A stretch of 64,000 nt of DNA from Candidatus Accumulibacter conexus (GTDB taxonomy: Bacteria; Pseudomonadota; Gammaproteobacteria; Burkholderiales; Rhodocyclaceae), in NCBI GenBank assembly GCA_017592775.1, contig JAGFNJ010000011.1:31881-95880 (forward strand), written 5' to 3'. The position numbers and the translations under genes were made by a program. The stretch's first letter is position 1. The number at the start of each line of letters is the position of its first letter. Below, piece after piece: positions 53,189-61,601 of this stretch. The notes under the pieces were generated by a model, which was given only the letters and a program-made list of their open reading frames with translations, was not told where the DNA came from and did no database searches.

Positions 53189-53923
53189 ATGCTCAACCAT
53201 CCGACCGTCGATAAACTCCACCAACTGCGTCTCTCCGGCATGGCCCGTGCCTTGGCCAGCCAGGCGCAACTCCCGGACATCGGCCAACTGTCGTTCGATG
53301 AGCGCCTCGGCTTGCTCGTCGACAGCGAGGCCGCCGACCGTGAGTCGCGGCAGAACGCCGCCCGTCTGAAGCGGGCCCGACTCAAACAGGCCGCCACGCC
53401 AGAGGATGTCGACTATCGGCATCCGCGCGGTCTCGACCGCGCGCTGTTCGCTCGTTTGATGACCGGCCGCTGGGTGTGCGCGCACCAGAACGTCCTGCTC
53501 TGCGGTCCGACGGGCATCGGCAAGACCTTTCTCGCCTGCGCGCTGGCCAATCAGGCGTGCCGACAGGGTCATTCGGTGCTTTATGTGCGTTTGACCCGGC
53601 TCCTGCCGACCCTGGCCATCGGCCGCGGCGATGGCAGTTACTTCAAGTCCCTGGCGCAGATCGCCAAGACCGAGGTCCTCGTCATCGACGAGTGGGCGTT
53701 GGCGCCACTGACCGACGAGAGCCGGCGCGACCTCCTGGAGATCTTCGACGATCGCCACGGTACGCGCTCGACGATCATCACCAGTCAGTTGCCGGTCAAG
53801 CACTGGCATGCCTCGATCGGCGATCCGACGCTCGCCGACGCGATCCTCGACCGCCTGGTGCATCAGGCGCACGTCCTCGATCTCGATGGCGAATCGCTGC
53901 GCAAGAACGGCAAACCCGAATGA
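53189..53923 (+). CDS. istB: IS21-family helper ATPase IstB
   Basis: A 244-residue AAA+ ATPase of the DnaC/IstB type. LCGPTGIGKTFLACALANQ is Walker A and VLVIDEWALAPL Walker B; TIITSQLPVKHWH is the sensor 1/arginine region. It helps IstA choose and activate targets. The frame is intact and of usual length. Confidence 0.95.
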   Translation: MLNHPTVDKLHQLRLSGMARALASQAQLPDIGQLSFDERLGLLVDSEAADRESRQNAARLKRARLKQAATPEDVDYRHPRGLDRALFARLMTGRWVCAHQNVLLCGPTGIGKTFLACALANQACRQGHSVLYVRLTRLLPTLAIGRGDGSYFKSLAQIAKTEVLVIDEWALAPLTDESRRDLLEIFDDRHGTRSTIITSQLPVKHWHASIGDPTLADAILDRLVHQAHVLDLDGESLRKNGKPE

Positions 53924-53942
53924 ACCCCCGAGCCAGCCTGAC

Positions 53943-54016
53943 GAGTTATCCACCGCCGCCCGCCAGCCGTCCAGCTATAGAAGGAGCGCCGTCTGGCGGG
54001 CGCCCGTGGATAACTC
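53943..54016. terminator. Long inverted repeat after istB
   Basis: GAGTTATCCAC at 53943-53953 is exactly inverted at 54006-54016. Inside it, CGCCCGCCAG and CTGGCGGGCG pair again (about 53959-53968 and 53993-54002). The result is a strong stem of over 20 pairs with a ~25-base loop. No T-run follows directly, so it could end istAB transcription or shield the element from outside readthrough. Confidence 0.5.
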
Positions 54017-54897
54017 TGCGCGTTGCTCCTCCAGGCGCCAGGCACTCCATCGCCTGCGCCTCGATTTCAATCACCGATACCAGAAAAAGCGTCGATTGGG
54101 TCCCGAAATCGTTGCGCAGAAACGAATCCGGCCTCGACCGACATGTGCCAAAAAAGTCCAAAGACATTTATTCGGACGAGCTAAAAGCTTGACCCGAGCA
54201 AGCCTCTTGGAGTACAACCGATCCACCCCGCGTCGCTACGCTCCGACTGTCCAGTTTGCCGTGGAATGAGTGTCCAGTTTGCCGTGGAATGGGTGTCCAG
54301 TTTGCGTGGAATACACAACCCGCCGGCGGCGTGCGACTGGAAACCTTTATACCCTGGAGGCTGGTGCAGCGGGGGTCCAGGAAACAGATCATCACGCCAT
54401 TGGACTCGCCGCAGGAATTCGTGTCTGAGGCCGCTCGGGAGTGGGAAGCGCGGGCGGCTGGGCAGGATAGCGCGCTACTGCGGGCGCTCGGATTGGCGCA
54501 CCACTGGCAGCGGATCCTGGACGAGGAGCGGGCGGCTTCCGTGGCCGACATCGCCAGCGCTGAGGACATGGATGTGACGCAGGTGCGCCGGGTCATGCGG
54601 CTGACCCTGTTGGCCCCGACGGTCATTGAACGGCTGGTGGGTACGCCAGACATCGCGCTGGAGCAGGTGATTCGACGCCCTTGGCCCAGCTGTTGGGGCG
54701 ATCAGATAGATTCGGTTGCAGCACCCGGAAACTATCGTGTTTTCGGAAATGCAGCTTGTTGAAGCAGAATCCCTCATGTGGGGAGGCTACCAAGAACGAG
54801 GAGGTGCACACCACAACGAGGGCACGAAGCCGATTTCGTCTGCGGTGACCGGCGGCTTGGCCCTTTCGGCGCCTCACCGCCGCCGAAAAGATCCGCC

Positions 54898-55074
54898 TTA
54901 ATCTCCTTCGCCAAGGGTTGTGTCGTCGACCGTTGCCAACCATGCTGGGTCGTGCCAGATTGGCTCCGGATCATCGTTGGCTATTGCCTCGTGCATAAGG
55001 CATTCGGCAGAAACAGCCGCAACTGCGACCAACGTGGTCAAGGGCGTGTGGGTCAGGGGTTCGTGGGTGGCCAT
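54898..55074 (-). CDS. Small hypothetical protein
   Basis: A 58-residue acidic protein starting at ATG 55074 with a near-perfect AAGGAGGA eight bases upstream, the main support. It reads MATHEPLTHTPLTTLVAVAA and later HEAIANDDPEPIWHDPAWLA. No family recognised. It lies between the recombinase cassette and the GGAATTCC cluster. Confidence 0.5.
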   Translation of the reverse strand: MATHEPLTHTPLTTLVAVAAVSAECLMHEAIANDDPEPIWHDPAWLATVDDTTLGEGD

Positions 55075-55146
55075 GGTATTCCTCCTTGTCGGTTGCGCCA
55101 CGGACATTGGACACCAGCCAAGCCGATTCCAGAATCCCCCGCTGCT

Positions 55147-55220
55147 GGAATTCCCGTTAGTCACGATCCGTCATGACATCCGGCATCGCTGCGCGTTCGA
55201 GGAATTCCTACCGGAATTCC
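55147..55220. repeat. Cluster of three GGAATTCC palindromes, left side of operon
   Basis: Copies lie at 55147-55154, 55201-55208 and 55213-55220. The last two are separated by four bases (TACC); 46 bases separate the first from the pair. The arrangement is the mirror image of the cluster at 60378-60450. Confidence 0.85.
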
Positions 55221-55267
55221 GCATTCCATGCAGTCTCCTCCTCCGCTATCGGTTGCCACGCCAAGCC

Positions 55268-56077
55268 TTAAGAGCCGCATTTCTGTGCGACGAAAATGAC
55301 TTCTTCCGCCTCAGCGTTATACGGCTTACCGTTCCAGTCCCCCAGTGCAGAGCACGACGCGAAGCCGACATCCAAGCACATCTGAACGAACTCCGGAACC
55401 TCGTACACCCGGACGGAATAACTCCTGGATGATTTTGTCGAGCCGTGTTCGATTATCCACTGTCCTTCGATTCGGCGTGTTGCCTCCTCGAACCGCTCGT
55501 CGATCCAGAGTCGGCCGCCACCTACCAGATTGCGGACCTCTTGAGTCTTGTGGCCACCGCTCCGGACACGCGGGACATTGACATCCGTGTGCATCAGGAA
55601 CTTTCCGCCTGGCAACAATGCCTGGTAGAAGCTTCGCAGCACATCGAGATTCTCATCATCCGTGCCAAAGAATCCAAAAGAGTAGAACATGTTGATGACG
55701 GCGTCAAATTCCTCCTGGTAGGCTATAGCCAGCATGTTCTGTCGTTCGAATTTGACCGAAACGCCCTGGCTTTCCGCGTCCTCGCTAGCGCGATCGAGGT
55801 GGACTGCATTTAGATCGGCGCCCGTGACAATGTGGCCCCGCCGAGCCAGTTCAATCGAATGCCGCCCGTAGCCGCAGGGAATATCGAGCACACGGCGGCG
55901 TCCCGTCAGGTCAAGGAGGCGTACCACGCCGTCCACTTCGACAAGCGTTCGCTCTGGGAGTGAGAGCCTACGGACGGTCAAGTGCCCCTCTTGGGAATTG
56001 TCGCCCAGGATATAGAAATCGCCAAAAAATCCAGCAGCCTCGTCCCACCAAGGCACTTCAGGTAACAAGCGAGTCAT
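55268..56077 (-). CDS. Class I SAM-dependent methyltransferase
   Basis: A 269-residue methyltransferase. VLDIPCGYGRHSIELARRGH is motif I, VTGADLNAVHLDRA the ribose-binding acidic motif, FDAVINMFYSFGFFG motif II, and LLPGGKFLMHTDVN the next strand. The N-terminal WWDEAAGFFGDFY is typical of a cluster of small-molecule methyltransferases. It is the last gene of the minus-strand operon; its ATG overlaps the ATPase stop (ATGA). The substrate is unknown, perhaps the same molecule handled by the transporter. Confidence 0.85.
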   Translation of the reverse strand: MTRLLPEVPWWDEAAGFFGDFYILGDNSQEGHLTVRRLSLPERTLVEVDGVVRLLDLTGRRRVLDIPCGYGRHSIELARRGHIVTGADLNAVHLDRASEDAESQGVSVKFERQNMLAIAYQEEFDAVINMFYSFGFFGTDDENLDVLRSFYQALLPGGKFLMHTDVNVPRVRSGGHKTQEVRNLVGGGRLWIDERFEEATRRIEGQWIIEHGSTKSSRSYSVRVYEVPEFVQMCLDVGFASCSALGDWNGKPYNAEAEEVIFVAQKCGS

Positions 56078-56883
56078 CTATTCACGCGCGAGGATGCCTT
56101 GTCGCCACCGCCTTCCGCTTGGCGCACGTCTGCACCCAAGTCGGAGGTCGTCCTGCTTCGCTCTTCGCCCGAATGGTCGTAAAGGATTCGCCCGGCCTCA
56201 AAAGCGATCGTCCGGTGACCCGTGGTCTGCGCAGTACTCATATCGTGCGTGATCTGCAAAATGGTGCTGCCAGCCGCATTCATCGAGGCTATCAACTGTT
56301 CACACATCGGCAGTCGTGATGGATCAAGTGCCGCCAGAGGTTCGTCAAGCAACAGAATCTGCGGGTTGCGCAGTTTGGCGATGATCAACGCCACTTGCTG
56401 TCGTTCCCCTCCCGAAAAGTAACGGAGCAACTGATTGGCTCGCTGGGCCAAGTCGAACTGCGACAGCAACTCCATATAGCGGTCCCTACGCCCCCTTGGA
56501 GACGGCCCCCGTCCCTGTGGGGAAGGATCGGCGACGACCAGATTTTCCATCAGGGTTAGACCATCGGCCGTTCCCAACAGAGGATCCTGGCAAACCTGAA
56601 ACAGATCGCTGTCAAATCCCCCAGCACCCCCACATTTGGGCGAGCCATTGATTTCGACCCAACCGCTTGTTGCTTCCTGTTGCCCTGCGATTAACTTCAG
56701 CAGCGTCGACTTTCCGGAGCCGTTATGGCCGACAATCATCACCCACTGGCCGGCCTTGACCTCCAGGTCGACCTCGGCCAGCGCCGTCAGCGACTGCCCC
56801 CAGCGCCGATACGTCACATGGATACCCTGAAGCCGAATCAATGTCTCACCAAACACTTCACACGCTCGCAAACGGATCGTCAT
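56074..56883 (-). CDS. ABC transporter ATPase (TrpZ-like)
   Basis: A ~269-residue ATPase with IVGHNGSGKSTLLKLIAGQ (Walker A), YFSGGERQQVALIIAKLRNP (signature), LLLDEPLAALDPS (Walker B) and ITHDMSTAQ (H-loop). These match the ATPase partners of ABC_sub_bind (TrpX-type) importers. I take the ATG at 56883; one at 56895 is possible, and either overlaps the permease gene. The Walker motifs are intact. Confidence 0.85.
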   Translation of the reverse strand: MTIRLRACEVFGETLIRLQGIHVTYRRWGQSLTALAEVDLEVKAGQWVMIVGHNGSGKSTLLKLIAGQQEATSGWVEINGSPKCGGAGGFDSDLFQVCQDPLLGTADGLTLMENLVVADPSPQGRGPSPRGRRDRYMELLSQFDLAQRANQLLRYFSGGERQQVALIIAKLRNPQILLLDEPLAALDPSRLPMCEQLIASMNAAGSTILQITHDMSTAQTTGHRTIAFEAGRILYDHSGEERSRTTSDLGADVRQAEGGGDKASSRVNR

Positions 56884-57754
56884 GTCGCTTGGCACGAACT
56901 ATGACCAACATCAGCACGAGCACTGCGGTTATCAGTTTCAGATCCACCGGGTTGAGTCCCGCACTCACGGAGAGCGCAATCAGATACTGATACACCACGC
57001 TGCCCACCATTGACGACACCACGACAAAGATTGGGACCGACAGACGTTGCTCAGACAGCAGTCGATCACCCAGGCTCATGGACGCCAAGGCAAAGATGAG
57101 AACCCCTTGACCGAGTCCCACGTCAGCGAATCCCTGGTGAACAGCCAGCAAGGCCCCGGACAGCGCAGCCAGCGCGTTCGTCACGCCGAGTCCTATCATT
57201 GTGCTGGCCACCACACCGATGCCCAGAGTCCGCGCGTAGGTGGGGTTAGAACCTGCCACCCGCCATCTCAGGCCGGTGCGTGACGAGAGCGCCAGCACAG
57301 TAACGCCACCTATCGCGCTTGCAGCCAGCAGAAGAAACAGGATCTTGCCTGCCTGCACGCCAAAAGCGTCGCCCCACGAATCGAGTTGGTCGAATATCGA
57401 GGCGCTCGACAGCAAACCGATGTTGGATGTCCCCATCAAACGCAGTGCCGCTGTATAGCAGATCGATACGACGATGACGGCAGCCAGAAACTTGTTGATG
57501 TTGAACCGCGCATGAAGGCTGCCCGTGACCACCCCAGCGAAAGCCCCCAACACCTGGGCCGCCAGGATGGCCGACCACATATCAAACCCACTCCTGCGCA
57601 TCACTGCGAATCCCACTGCACCGAGCAGAAACGAACCCTCGATCGTCAAATCGGGAAAGTTGAGCAGGCGGAAAGCAATTGCCAACCCGAGCACCGCGAA
57701 GAACATGACGAGGCCCATTTCGAGCCCGGTTTGCAGTGGGAAAACCCAGTTCAT
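56858..57754 (-). CDS. ABC transporter permease (TrpY-like)
   Basis: A 298-residue membrane protein with eight or more helices. FRLLNFPDLTIEGSFLLGAV near residue 30 is the hallmark of the BPD_transp_2 permeases that pair with TrpX-type binding proteins. ALAALSGALLAVHQGFADVG and GLNPVDLKLITAVLVL are also family-typical. It starts by ATGA overlap with the binding protein gene. Known relatives import tryptophan or tyrosine. Confidence 0.88.
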   Translation of the reverse strand: MNWVFPLQTGLEMGLVMFFAVLGLAIAFRLLNFPDLTIEGSFLLGAVGFAVMRRSGFDMWSAILAAQVLGAFAGVVTGSLHARFNINKFLAAVIVVSICYTAALRLMGTSNIGLLSSASIFDQLDSWGDAFGVQAGKILFLLLAASAIGGVTVLALSSRTGLRWRVAGSNPTYARTLGIGVVASTMIGLGVTNALAALSGALLAVHQGFADVGLGQGVLIFALASMSLGDRLLSEQRLSVPIFVVVSSMVGSVVYQYLIALSVSAGLNPVDLKLITAVLVLMLVIVRAKRHDDPFASV

Positions 57755-58755
57755 TCCTGGATCTCGCGGATGACTTTTGCTCTGGCAAGGACCGCCGGAG
57801 GGATGGTCACCCCCATCATCTCGGCGGCCTTGGTGTTCACGACGACCTCGGAGCCTTGCGGGCTAATAATGGGGATCAACCGCTGCCCGCGAAGAGCCTG
57901 CGCGACCAGTTTTCCGGTTTCCCTCCCCAGCCTGTCATAGCCGATGGAAACAGCGGCAAGTCCCCCTTTCGCTACAGTTCCACTGTCACCGACGTAAAGT
58001 GGAACCTTCCGCTTCGTCGCCACTCGCAGCGCACCTGTGACACCGCCGATTGCAGTGCTGTCGCTGGACAGGAAGATCGCATCCGCCTTGCCCGCCAGAT
58101 TGTCTGCGACCGAATACACCTCGCTTGTGCTACCGACCGCGCCTTCAACCAACTCGAATCCATGTTGAGGGGCAAACTGCCGAATAAGCTTCATGCCGTA
58201 CTGCGACGCCGCCTCACCAGGATTGAATATCACCGCAAGCCGCTTTACTCCAGGCGTCACCTCACGGATGAGTTTCAACTGATCGTTGTAGGGCCACGCG
58301 TCAGTGGCACCCGTCAAGTCCGTCACTGGCACTTCCAACGACTTCACAAGGCCGGCACCTACAGGGTCGGAAACCGCAGAGAACACTATCGGTCCCCGAA
58401 CCGCTTTCGTGACCGCCTGTGCCACAGGTGTGGTGATGGCGACTGTCACGTCGGGCTTGATGGAGGCCAACTCGTTGGCGATTGTGGCTAGCAGCTGCAT
58501 CTGGCCACTGGCGTTCCGCAGTTCATATCTGATCGTCGTGCCCTCGCGGAAGCCTTCCGCCGCCAGTTCTTGCCTCAAGTTGTCTTGTAGAGAGTCCAGC
58601 GCTGGGTGCGAGACGAGCGTGGCAATAGCGACTACTTTGATCTGTTTTTCCGGTGCCGCCTCCTTCGGCCAATACGCAATAAGCAGAACGCTGACAACTA
58701 CGACTGCGGCAATTACGATTACATTGAGCGTGCTCTTCTTGAATCCGATCCGCAT
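57751..58755 (-). CDS. ABC transporter substrate-binding protein (TrpX-like, ABC_sub_bind)
   Basis: A 334-residue periplasmic binding protein of the ABC_sub_bind family. AGGAGG precedes the ATG at 58755. The N-terminal hydrophobic stretch NVIVIAAVVVVSVLLIAYW is a signal anchor. VAIATLVSHPALDSLQDNLR, VTVAITTPVAQAV, IVFSAVSDPVGAGLVKSL and KVPLYVGDSGTVAKGG follow the family. It determines what the transporter carries; the aromatic-amino-acid group is closest by pattern, but N-methylated or peptide-like ligands are possible here. Confidence 0.87.
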   Translation of the reverse strand: MRIGFKKSTLNVIVIAAVVVVSVLLIAYWPKEAAPEKQIKVVAIATLVSHPALDSLQDNLRQELAAEGFREGTTIRYELRNASGQMQLLATIANELASIKPDVTVAITTPVAQAVTKAVRGPIVFSAVSDPVGAGLVKSLEVPVTDLTGATDAWPYNDQLKLIREVTPGVKRLAVIFNPGEAASQYGMKLIRQFAPQHGFELVEGAVGSTSEVYSVADNLAGKADAIFLSSDSTAIGGVTGALRVATKRKVPLYVGDSGTVAKGGLAAVSIGYDRLGRETGKLVAQALRGQRLIPIISPQGSEVVVNTKAAEMMGVTIPPAVLARAKVIREIQE

Positions 58756-58798
58756 TCCTGCTTCCTCCTGTTCGCGCAGATTTAGTCCGAGTTCAAAC

Positions 58799-60208
58799 CT
58801 ACGACGTACCGCCGAGCATCGGTTGCGCCTCTCCCACATACTCAACCAATAACGTCTGCACCCCGTCGTGCTCGCGCGATCTATCGATGACCTTGAACCC
58901 GTAATCTGCAAGAAACTGCAGATAGTCGGCCTCGTAGTGCCTGTTTGATTGGGCCGTTATAACTTTTGTGACAGTAGCATCACCTTTGTGCACCAAATCA
59001 ACTGCGAATTTGACCCCTCGCGAACGAGCGCTCTTGTGAAATGCAAACAGGTCAATCTTCGCGTTATGGAATCTGCCAATTTCATACCGTTGCAGGAATG
59101 CAAGGCCAGCTCTAGACAAAGCGGTTCCTTCATCAAATTCGTAACTCTGCAGCAAATTGTTTTCGAATGTTGTTAGGGTTTCCTCGTTACCTTCTGGAAT
59201 AAACTGCATAGGAAATATGAATAGATCACCAATCGAACACTGCGCAGAGTACTCGGCAAAGAATCTCGTTTCGTTGAGATTGGAAAGAGTGAATCCAAGA
59301 ATAAAGAATGCCTTCTTTTCTTCAAATCTTGGCAACCCTTGAAAGTGCTCCTTGTAAAGTCGACGTAGCTTTTGCGGGTGCTCGAAGTCTGCCTTCATGG
59401 CTGCGAAACTCACATCCTGAAATTCACTGCGTCTACTTTCCTTGATTGTTCTACGAAGCATTTCGAAGCTTGCATCAATCCATATAAATACGATGTCGGT
59501 ATTGCTTGGTGGCTTCAATTGCTGCAGGATCATCTTATCTTTGGTCCACGATCCGGCGCCCAGGCTTAATATTAAGCGAAGATCCTCTCTGCGTTCCCTC
59601 CAAGGTTCCTGTTGAAGGATATTCCGCAACCCCATTGCGCAGCTGTTGTGCAGCGGGTAGAAGGGGGATGTCTTGACCTTGTCCCAAAGGGCGGCGGCTA
59701 TTGGTGATTGATAAAGCAGATGCGCCTTCAACTCACCTGACGTCCTATTCCTCACTTGCCCATCAATGTCCAGTGGATCGATGTCAACATCCACTGCGAA
59801 AGGCACACCCTCCAATTTGGGCACTTTCTGTCTAGCCTCGAATGTTTCCCTGACGGCTTCAACGATATTAGATGGAAAGTTGAGTTCATCCAGCGGCGTA
59901 TCGAACTTGCTGGGCTGCTTGAGGCCTTTCTTAGCACATGCGAATTGGATGCCTTTCAGAACAACTTCGCCGCTGACTTCATTCTTGGGTGGCAATTTCC
60001 CAGGTAAGAAGTATTTCCTGAAGGCATCTCGACGCGTGCTATCGTCCTTGAACTGGATATAGCCTTCTGACGCACATACTCTGGCAATTACTTTGAAAAT
60101 ATCTCCAGGCTTAACTTCATACGTCACTCCAAGGTACAGATACCCCACTGCATACGACATCCGCTGAAAATTTTCACTTTCCGTCAATGTTCTTTCAATC
60201 ATCACCAT
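58799..60208 (-). CDS. EgtD-like (Methyltransf_33) SAM methyltransferase with N-terminal extension
   Basis: A 469-residue protein, first gene of the operon. Residues ~1-190 are an unrecognised domain. From ~215 it follows the histidine-specific methyltransferase plan of EgtD: LILSLGAGSWTKDKMILQQL (motif I), FIWIDASFEMLRR (ribose contact), SFAAMKADFEH, FFILGFTLSNLNETRFFAEY (the EgtD-type LGxTxxNL) and GDLFIFPMQFIPEG. EgtD trimethylates histidine for ergothioneine; this protein lacks the sulfoxide synthase partner nearby. The gene is clearly less GC-rich than its neighbours and uses more A/T-ending codons, a sign of transfer. Start ATG 60208; 60202 is an alternative. Confidence 0.55.
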   Translation of the reverse strand: MVMIERTLTESENFQRMSYAVGYLYLGVTYEVKPGDIFKVIARVCASEGYIQFKDDSTRRDAFRKYFLPGKLPPKNEVSGEVVLKGIQFACAKKGLKQPSKFDTPLDELNFPSNIVEAVRETFEARQKVPKLEGVPFAVDVDIDPLDIDGQVRNRTSGELKAHLLYQSPIAAALWDKVKTSPFYPLHNSCAMGLRNILQQEPWRERREDLRLILSLGAGSWTKDKMILQQLKPPSNTDIVFIWIDASFEMLRRTIKESRRSEFQDVSFAAMKADFEHPQKLRRLYKEHFQGLPRFEEKKAFFILGFTLSNLNETRFFAEYSAQCSIGDLFIFPMQFIPEGNEETLTTFENNLLQSYEFDEGTALSRAGLAFLQRYEIGRFHNAKIDLFAFHKSARSRGVKFAVDLVHKGDATVTKVITAQSNRHYEADYLQFLADYGFKVIDRSREHDGVQTLLVEYVGEAQPMLGGTS

Positions 60209-60572
60209 TCCCCATCAGACTTATGCAGCAGCGAGCATCGCGATGCTGCGCTTGATCCAGATGCGGCACCACCCGGAAAGCCGCCCAAGCTGGTTCGAGT
60301 ACATAAACAAGACGGCATACCTCTCGACGCGTAGTAAGAATATCCCGAAGGCCCGCTTCGAGCGATAGCTGCCCCTGGGAATTCCGCTCGGAATTCCGAG
60401 ATCGCGCCGCTACGAAGAAACCTCTTGAATCCGTATCGGCCAGGAATTCCGGCGCTTGGGACTTGAGGAACGATGTCATTTGCACTTCAATGGCACTGAA
60501 GCCATCGCACAAAGCCCGTGGGCAGCGGTGAATCGCCCCAGTCCCCTGTGCCTACCTTGAGGAGAAACAAAA
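60209..60572. other. 364-bp intergenic region with GGAATTCC cluster
   Basis: No supported gene. A minus-strand frame exists here but has no ribosome site or family match. The region holds the right-hand GGAATTCC cluster (60378-60450) and must carry promoters for the divergent operons on both sides. Confidence 0.5.
60378..60450. repeat. Cluster of three GGAATTCC palindromes, right side of operon
   Basis: Copies lie at 60378-60385, 60390-60397 (four-base spacer GCTC) and 60443-60450 (45 bases further). This mirrors the left cluster at 55147-55220. Reading left cluster plus strand and right cluster minus strand, both encode the peptide AARSRNSxRNS. Confidence 0.85.
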
Positions 60573-60956
60573 ATGATCGGCAGCCCTACTTCCCACATGC
60601 GCTCCGCCTGTTACGACGACTCGCCTCCCAAAGGCGACTGCTTCAAGGCACGCAGCCGTGCCCCCCATCATCTCGGCGTTGCTTGCATTCTGCAGCGGCT
60701 GTCTATTGTAGCAGCCATTTTGCTTGTCACTGCGTGCATCGGCCACGACCCTTACATCACCAAGTTTCCACAGATCGCGCTGGGCGACAACCGCGTGCGC
60801 GTGATCGACCTGATGGGCCAGCCGGACTCCGTCAACTCCGTCGAGGTGCCGTTGCTGCGAGCCGAGCAGTTGGCCTGGCGTGCCCACGGCAAAGGTCGGA
60901 TCTACCTCGTCCTGATAGTAATGGATCGCACCGCAGCGAAGTTCTCCGTGGACTGA
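60573..60956 (+). CDS. Putative small lipoprotein, BamE/SmpA-like fold
   Basis: A 127-residue protein. GAGGAG lies ~7 bases before the ATG at 60573. A hydrophobic stretch SIVAAILLVTAC ends in a lipobox Cys near residue 54, unusually late, so an internal start is possible. The following IALGDNRVRVIDLMGQPDSV and GRIYLVLIVMDRTAAKFSV resemble the small alpha/beta domain of BamE/OsmE-like outer-membrane lipoproteins. Role unknown. Confidence 0.55.
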   Translation: MIGSPTSHMRSACYDDSPPKGDCFKARSRAPHHLGVACILQRLSIVAAILLVTACIGHDPYITKFPQIALGDNRVRVIDLMGQPDSVNSVEVPLLRAEQLAWRAHGKGRIYLVLIVMDRTAAKFSVD

Positions 60957-61025
60957 AGGATTTGGGTCCTCCGGACGCTGGCCACGTACGCGAGGACATT
61001 CCAACCGGCCGCAGGAGTGTGAAAA

Positions 61026-61598
61026 ATGAATACGAAAACCCACGATGCCCAGAAACAGCAACAGCTCGATCTGGATAACGCGGCCGATACCGCGAAGCTG
61101 AAGGAGAACACCGGCTTCCTCAGAAAGCTCGAAGCCCGGGGCGCCATCAGTCGAGCCAACGCCGATGGGTGGCTACGGGTTGAAACGGCAAAGGCCAACG
61201 CCAGGGCCAACATCGCGATCACCAGCCTGAACACCGCGGAGACGCTGATCCGCACCACATTGGTCGGCGGTGCGATGGCTCAAATTGGTGCTTCGACGAC
61301 CCGGCTCAACGCGGCTACTGCGGCCGTGGACCAGGCCCTGACGAACGGCGCCGCCGGAGAGGTCTATACGCACCTCTCCAACCGTGCATCCAACGTCGGC
61401 TTCGCCAATGATCTCCAGAGCGCGGGCAAAATCAACGCGGAAGAGCGCGATGTGATCGTGAGCTTCTCGCAGACGGACGCCAGCGACGACATCCTGCGCT
61501 CGCGCGAGCGCATGAAGAAGGCCAAGGACGCCGTCGATGCCTTGCACGGATGCGCGCTGGAAGGCATCGAGCGGGCAAAAGAAATGCTGCGGAGCTGA
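61026..61598 (+). CDS. Helical protein with SHOCT-like motifs, DUF4407 operon gene 1
   Basis: A 190-residue, Ala-rich helical protein. Two stretches, FLRKLEARGAISRANADGWL (near residue 31) and FANDLQSAGKINAEERDVIV (near 125), follow the SHOCT pattern (helix, short Gly turn, Ile-x-x-x-Glu, helix). The middle (residues ~60-110) is an amphipathic helix. No signal peptide. It starts the three-gene operon, four bases before the next gene. Function unknown. Confidence 0.65.
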   Translation: MNTKTHDAQKQQQLDLDNAADTAKLKENTGFLRKLEARGAISRANADGWLRVETAKANARANIAITSLNTAETLIRTTLVGGAMAQIGASTTRLNAATAAVDQALTNGAAGEVYTHLSNRASNVGFANDLQSAGKINAEERDVIVSFSQTDASDDILRSRERMKKAKDAVDALHGCALEGIERAKEMLRS

Positions 61599-61601
61599 TT
61601 C

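Larger units (their letters stand above)
51499..54317 (+). mobile_element. IS21-family insertion sequence, 2819 bp, complete
   Basis: Left end TGTGTATTCCACGGCAAACT; the right end is its inverted copy lacking one G. ACCCG flanks both sides (51494-51498 and 54318-54322), a 5-bp target duplication. Each end carries three copies of a TTCCACGGCAAACTGGACA-like repeat (left near 51505, 51528 and 51551; right near 54248, 54271 and 54294, inverted), the transposase-binding arrays typical of IS21. It carries istA and istB. Confidence 0.96.
51435..54762 (+). pseudogene. HTH gene of recombinase cassette, split by IS21 element
   Basis: The 5' part runs from ATG 51435 (AAGGAGG at 51424-51430) and encodes MSKRHYGKQTGRPVTHEIPT. 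It stops at the IS21 insertion at 51498/51499. If the 2819-bp element and one ACCCG copy are removed, the frame continues directly into AGGVRLETFIPWRLVQRG from 54323 on, through an HTH (VADIASAEDMDVTQVRRVMR), to a stop at 54762. This would be an intact protein of about 166 residues, similar to the preceding HTH gene. The insertion is therefore recent. Confidence 0.85.

Noticed and set aside
60195-60512. 105-codon minus-strand frame upstream of the EgtD-like gene
   Set aside because: No ribosome site or family match; it overlaps the next gene's start and contains the GGAATTCC cluster.
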